Assembly (NCBI GenBank): GCA_008694505.1
Contig: VZDJ01007747.1
Location: forward strand, 25,917,367-25,981,366
Direction: 5' to 3'
DNA length: 64,000 nucleotides
From: Cyanoderma ruficeps
Taxonomy: Eukaryota > Chordata > Aves > Passeriformes > Timaliidae
Shown: one piece after another, positions 62,331 to 64,000 of the stretch
Numbering within the stretch: the first letter of the stretch is position 1
How the letters are laid out: every line of letters begins with the position of its first letter
Translations under genes and position numbers: made by a program
The notes under the pieces: generated by a model
Seen by the model: only the letters and a program-made list of their open reading frames with translations
The model's database searches: none
What the model was told of the DNA's origin: nothing

Positions 62331-62879
62331 TTACTTTAAGTATTAGAAAAGACTAAATAAAATATCTATTATACTCCCACCTTTCACTTATAATTCACTT
62401 GGAATTAAACACAGTAGTAGCTTAGGGAATTCCTTGGATTTTGTGAGACAGCATCTTTTTTAGAGATGGAATTAGTTTTGAATGAGGTGTACCAAATACA
62501 AATTTATACAAAATGCAGAAGTCCAAGAAAGTTTTCAAATGCTGAAGGTTAAAGAAAATATGCTGATTTGTGCAATAGAACTGTAATAAACTTACTGCAA
62601 GGCAAGTAAAATCTTCTTGGGAGTATCTTCAGGAGTAACAGCATATTGTCTGAGTTTATGTTGTGATATTTTATTATATGTCAGGAATTCTTGATGCAAA
62701 ACTGTGGTGTAGGAAAGACACGAGACCTGAGAGACTCCCTTAAAAAATAAGAACACAAAATAAAAATAGGAGTGGACATATTGCTCAAGAAAGCAGGGGC
62801 CAGCTGAACTCTTAGGGATTCTGGAAATACTGCATCACATCCTGGTGCTTCCAACGCAGCGTTAGTGTCTACTGAAGTG
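62331..62879. other. AT-rich sequence without a gene
   Basis: Nothing recognised. Confidence 0.5.
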
Positions 62880-63392
62880 AATTCAGCAGAGGACCCCGAG
62901 CTGGACAGGGGCCAGAGAAGTTGTCCTACCAGCAGTGGCTGAAGCAGCTGGGCTTATCCAGCCTGGAAGAGAGTTTCAGGGGGACCTAAAAACAGCCCTT
63001 CAGCATCTACACGTGGTGATCAAGAAAACAGAGATACTATGAAGAAAGTTAACTCTACTCCAGACAGAGCCAGCTTGCAGAATTTCCCTTTCCTTAGGTG
63101 CTGAAAGCTGGAGAACTCTTCTAGTGACAAAGACAACAGTGAATAGGGAAAAGCTGAAAGTCAAAGGCAAGACTTGTAAAGAGAGATACTCAGGTCAGCT
63201 GCAAGGAAAATGTGGTCCTTCCTGAGGACAGCCAAGCTGCGTAACAGACTGCCCAGAGAGGTTGGCAGTTTTTGAGATTGCCCTGAGCAATCTGGTCTGA
63301 CCTCAGAGCTGGACATGCTGTGAGCAGGAGATTGGCCTGGAGACTTCCTGGGGTCCTGTCCAACCTGGATGCTGCTCTGAGCATTTCTCATT
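62880..63392 (+). mobile_element. CR1 LINE 3' end, diverged
   Basis: Sense-strand CR1 3' region: GCTTATCCAGCCTGGAAGAG, AACAGCCCTTCAGCATCTAC, CAGACTGCCCAGAGAGGTTG, GCCCTGAGCAATCTGGTCTG, ACCTCAGAGCTGGACATGCT, GAGCAGGAGATTGGCCTGGA and GGGGTCCTGTCCAACCTGGA. The phrase order is that of the 'CR1-C-like' 3' untranslated region. The terminal octamer repeats are eroded. Open frames at 63161-63524 on the minus strand are shadows. Confidence 0.85.
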
Positions 63393-64000
63393 TAATGCAG
63401 TAATAATAGTAGAGCTGGAAACAACATGATTCCTAATATATGGAAAACAGAATAAATTCATAATTATATGACTCACATAAATCAATAAAGTGGATGCAAG
63501 CATCAGAGAAATGTTTGATTTCAAACAGAACTCACCAATGTTGCTTTGAGCCTACTAGTCTAAAAGAGGGACAGAGAACAGGCAGGAAGGAGATCAAATG
63601 AAAAACCAAGGAAATACACACTCAAAACCACAGGTCGATGAAAAAAAAATAAATCTATCTTTGTTTTTCTGCTGAAGAAAAAGAAAACAATTTTTAAAAA
63701 GTTAAAAATAGAAAATTTGAAGTCTAAGGAGAGTACTTTTCAAGACAGATAAAATATGCCTTTGAATTTTCAAAAGTCATATCTTAAAGTGAAGTGTATG
63801 CAGTGTCATTTTAGATTTAAAGAACAAGAGAAAATAACTTTTGCAGAAACACGATGGCTTACACATACTTAATAAACAGAGTGTGGCGATCTAACACTTG
63901 AAATTTCTAAGAAAATGTTTCCTGAGAGTTATGCCAGGGATAGTAATCAAACAATAGTACTGTCCCTATAAATATCTGATATATCTTTAATATATTTACA
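63393..64000. other. AT-rich sequence to the end of the window
   Basis: Nothing recognised. Confidence 0.5.

Overview
The window looks like vertebrate, most likely avian, nuclear DNA: AT-rich, gene-poor sequence from an intergenic region or a very large intron. The bird assignment is an inference. It rests on the repeats: many 5'-truncated CR1 LINE fragments, two of them with a clear CATAGAATCA-type 3' end on the complementary strand, together with class-II (alpha/beta-like) endogenous retrovirus debris. I found no protein-coding gene, no exon I could defend, and no rRNA, tRNA, CRISPR or bacterial-type operon. The longest open frames are about 60-150 codons, are scattered over both strands, and look like chance frames or shadows of repeats.

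Layout. 1-2.7 kb holds an old decayed CR1-like LINE (about 690-2500) split by a 301-bp solo LTR (1829-2129) with a 6-bp target-site duplication, followed by a doubtful second old LINE piece. 2.7-11.1 kb is featureless AT-rich sequence containing only microsatellites and one retroviral primer-binding-site look-alike. 11.1-13.6 kb has two minus-strand CR1 pieces with an imperfect inverted repeat between them. 15.6-16.05 kb has an exact 80-bp tandem duplication. 21.7-22.2 kb has an unassigned coding-like island. 27.06-27.54 kb is a CR1 reverse-transcriptase remnant. 29.4-29.7 kb is a second solo LTR of the same family, inverted relative to the first and with its own 6-bp duplication. 31.9-33.1 kb carries two adjacent CR1 copies of visibly different subfamilies. 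33-50.7 kb is mostly featureless, with a few short tandem repeats, one assembly gap and two slightly GC-richer unassigned islands. 50.8-55.2 kb is the densest repeat cluster, with four CR1 pieces. 58.7-59.4 kb is a broken protease/reverse-transcriptase fragment of a class-II endogenous retrovirus. 60.9-62.3 kb holds two GC-richer islands I cannot assign, and 62.9-63.4 kb is a final CR1 3' end.

No genes work together here. The content is a record of transposition: LINE insertions of several ages, retroviral insertion followed by LTR-LTR recombination that left solo LTRs, and local tandem duplications. The best supported structures are the two solo LTRs, because terminal TG/CA, a 6-bp target duplication, a TATA box and a polyadenylation signal can all be read directly. 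I did not find a convincing new biological system. The items most worth a second look are the small LTR family, the exact 80-bp duplication, the coding-like island at 21.7-22.2 kb and the 12.4-kb inverted repeat.
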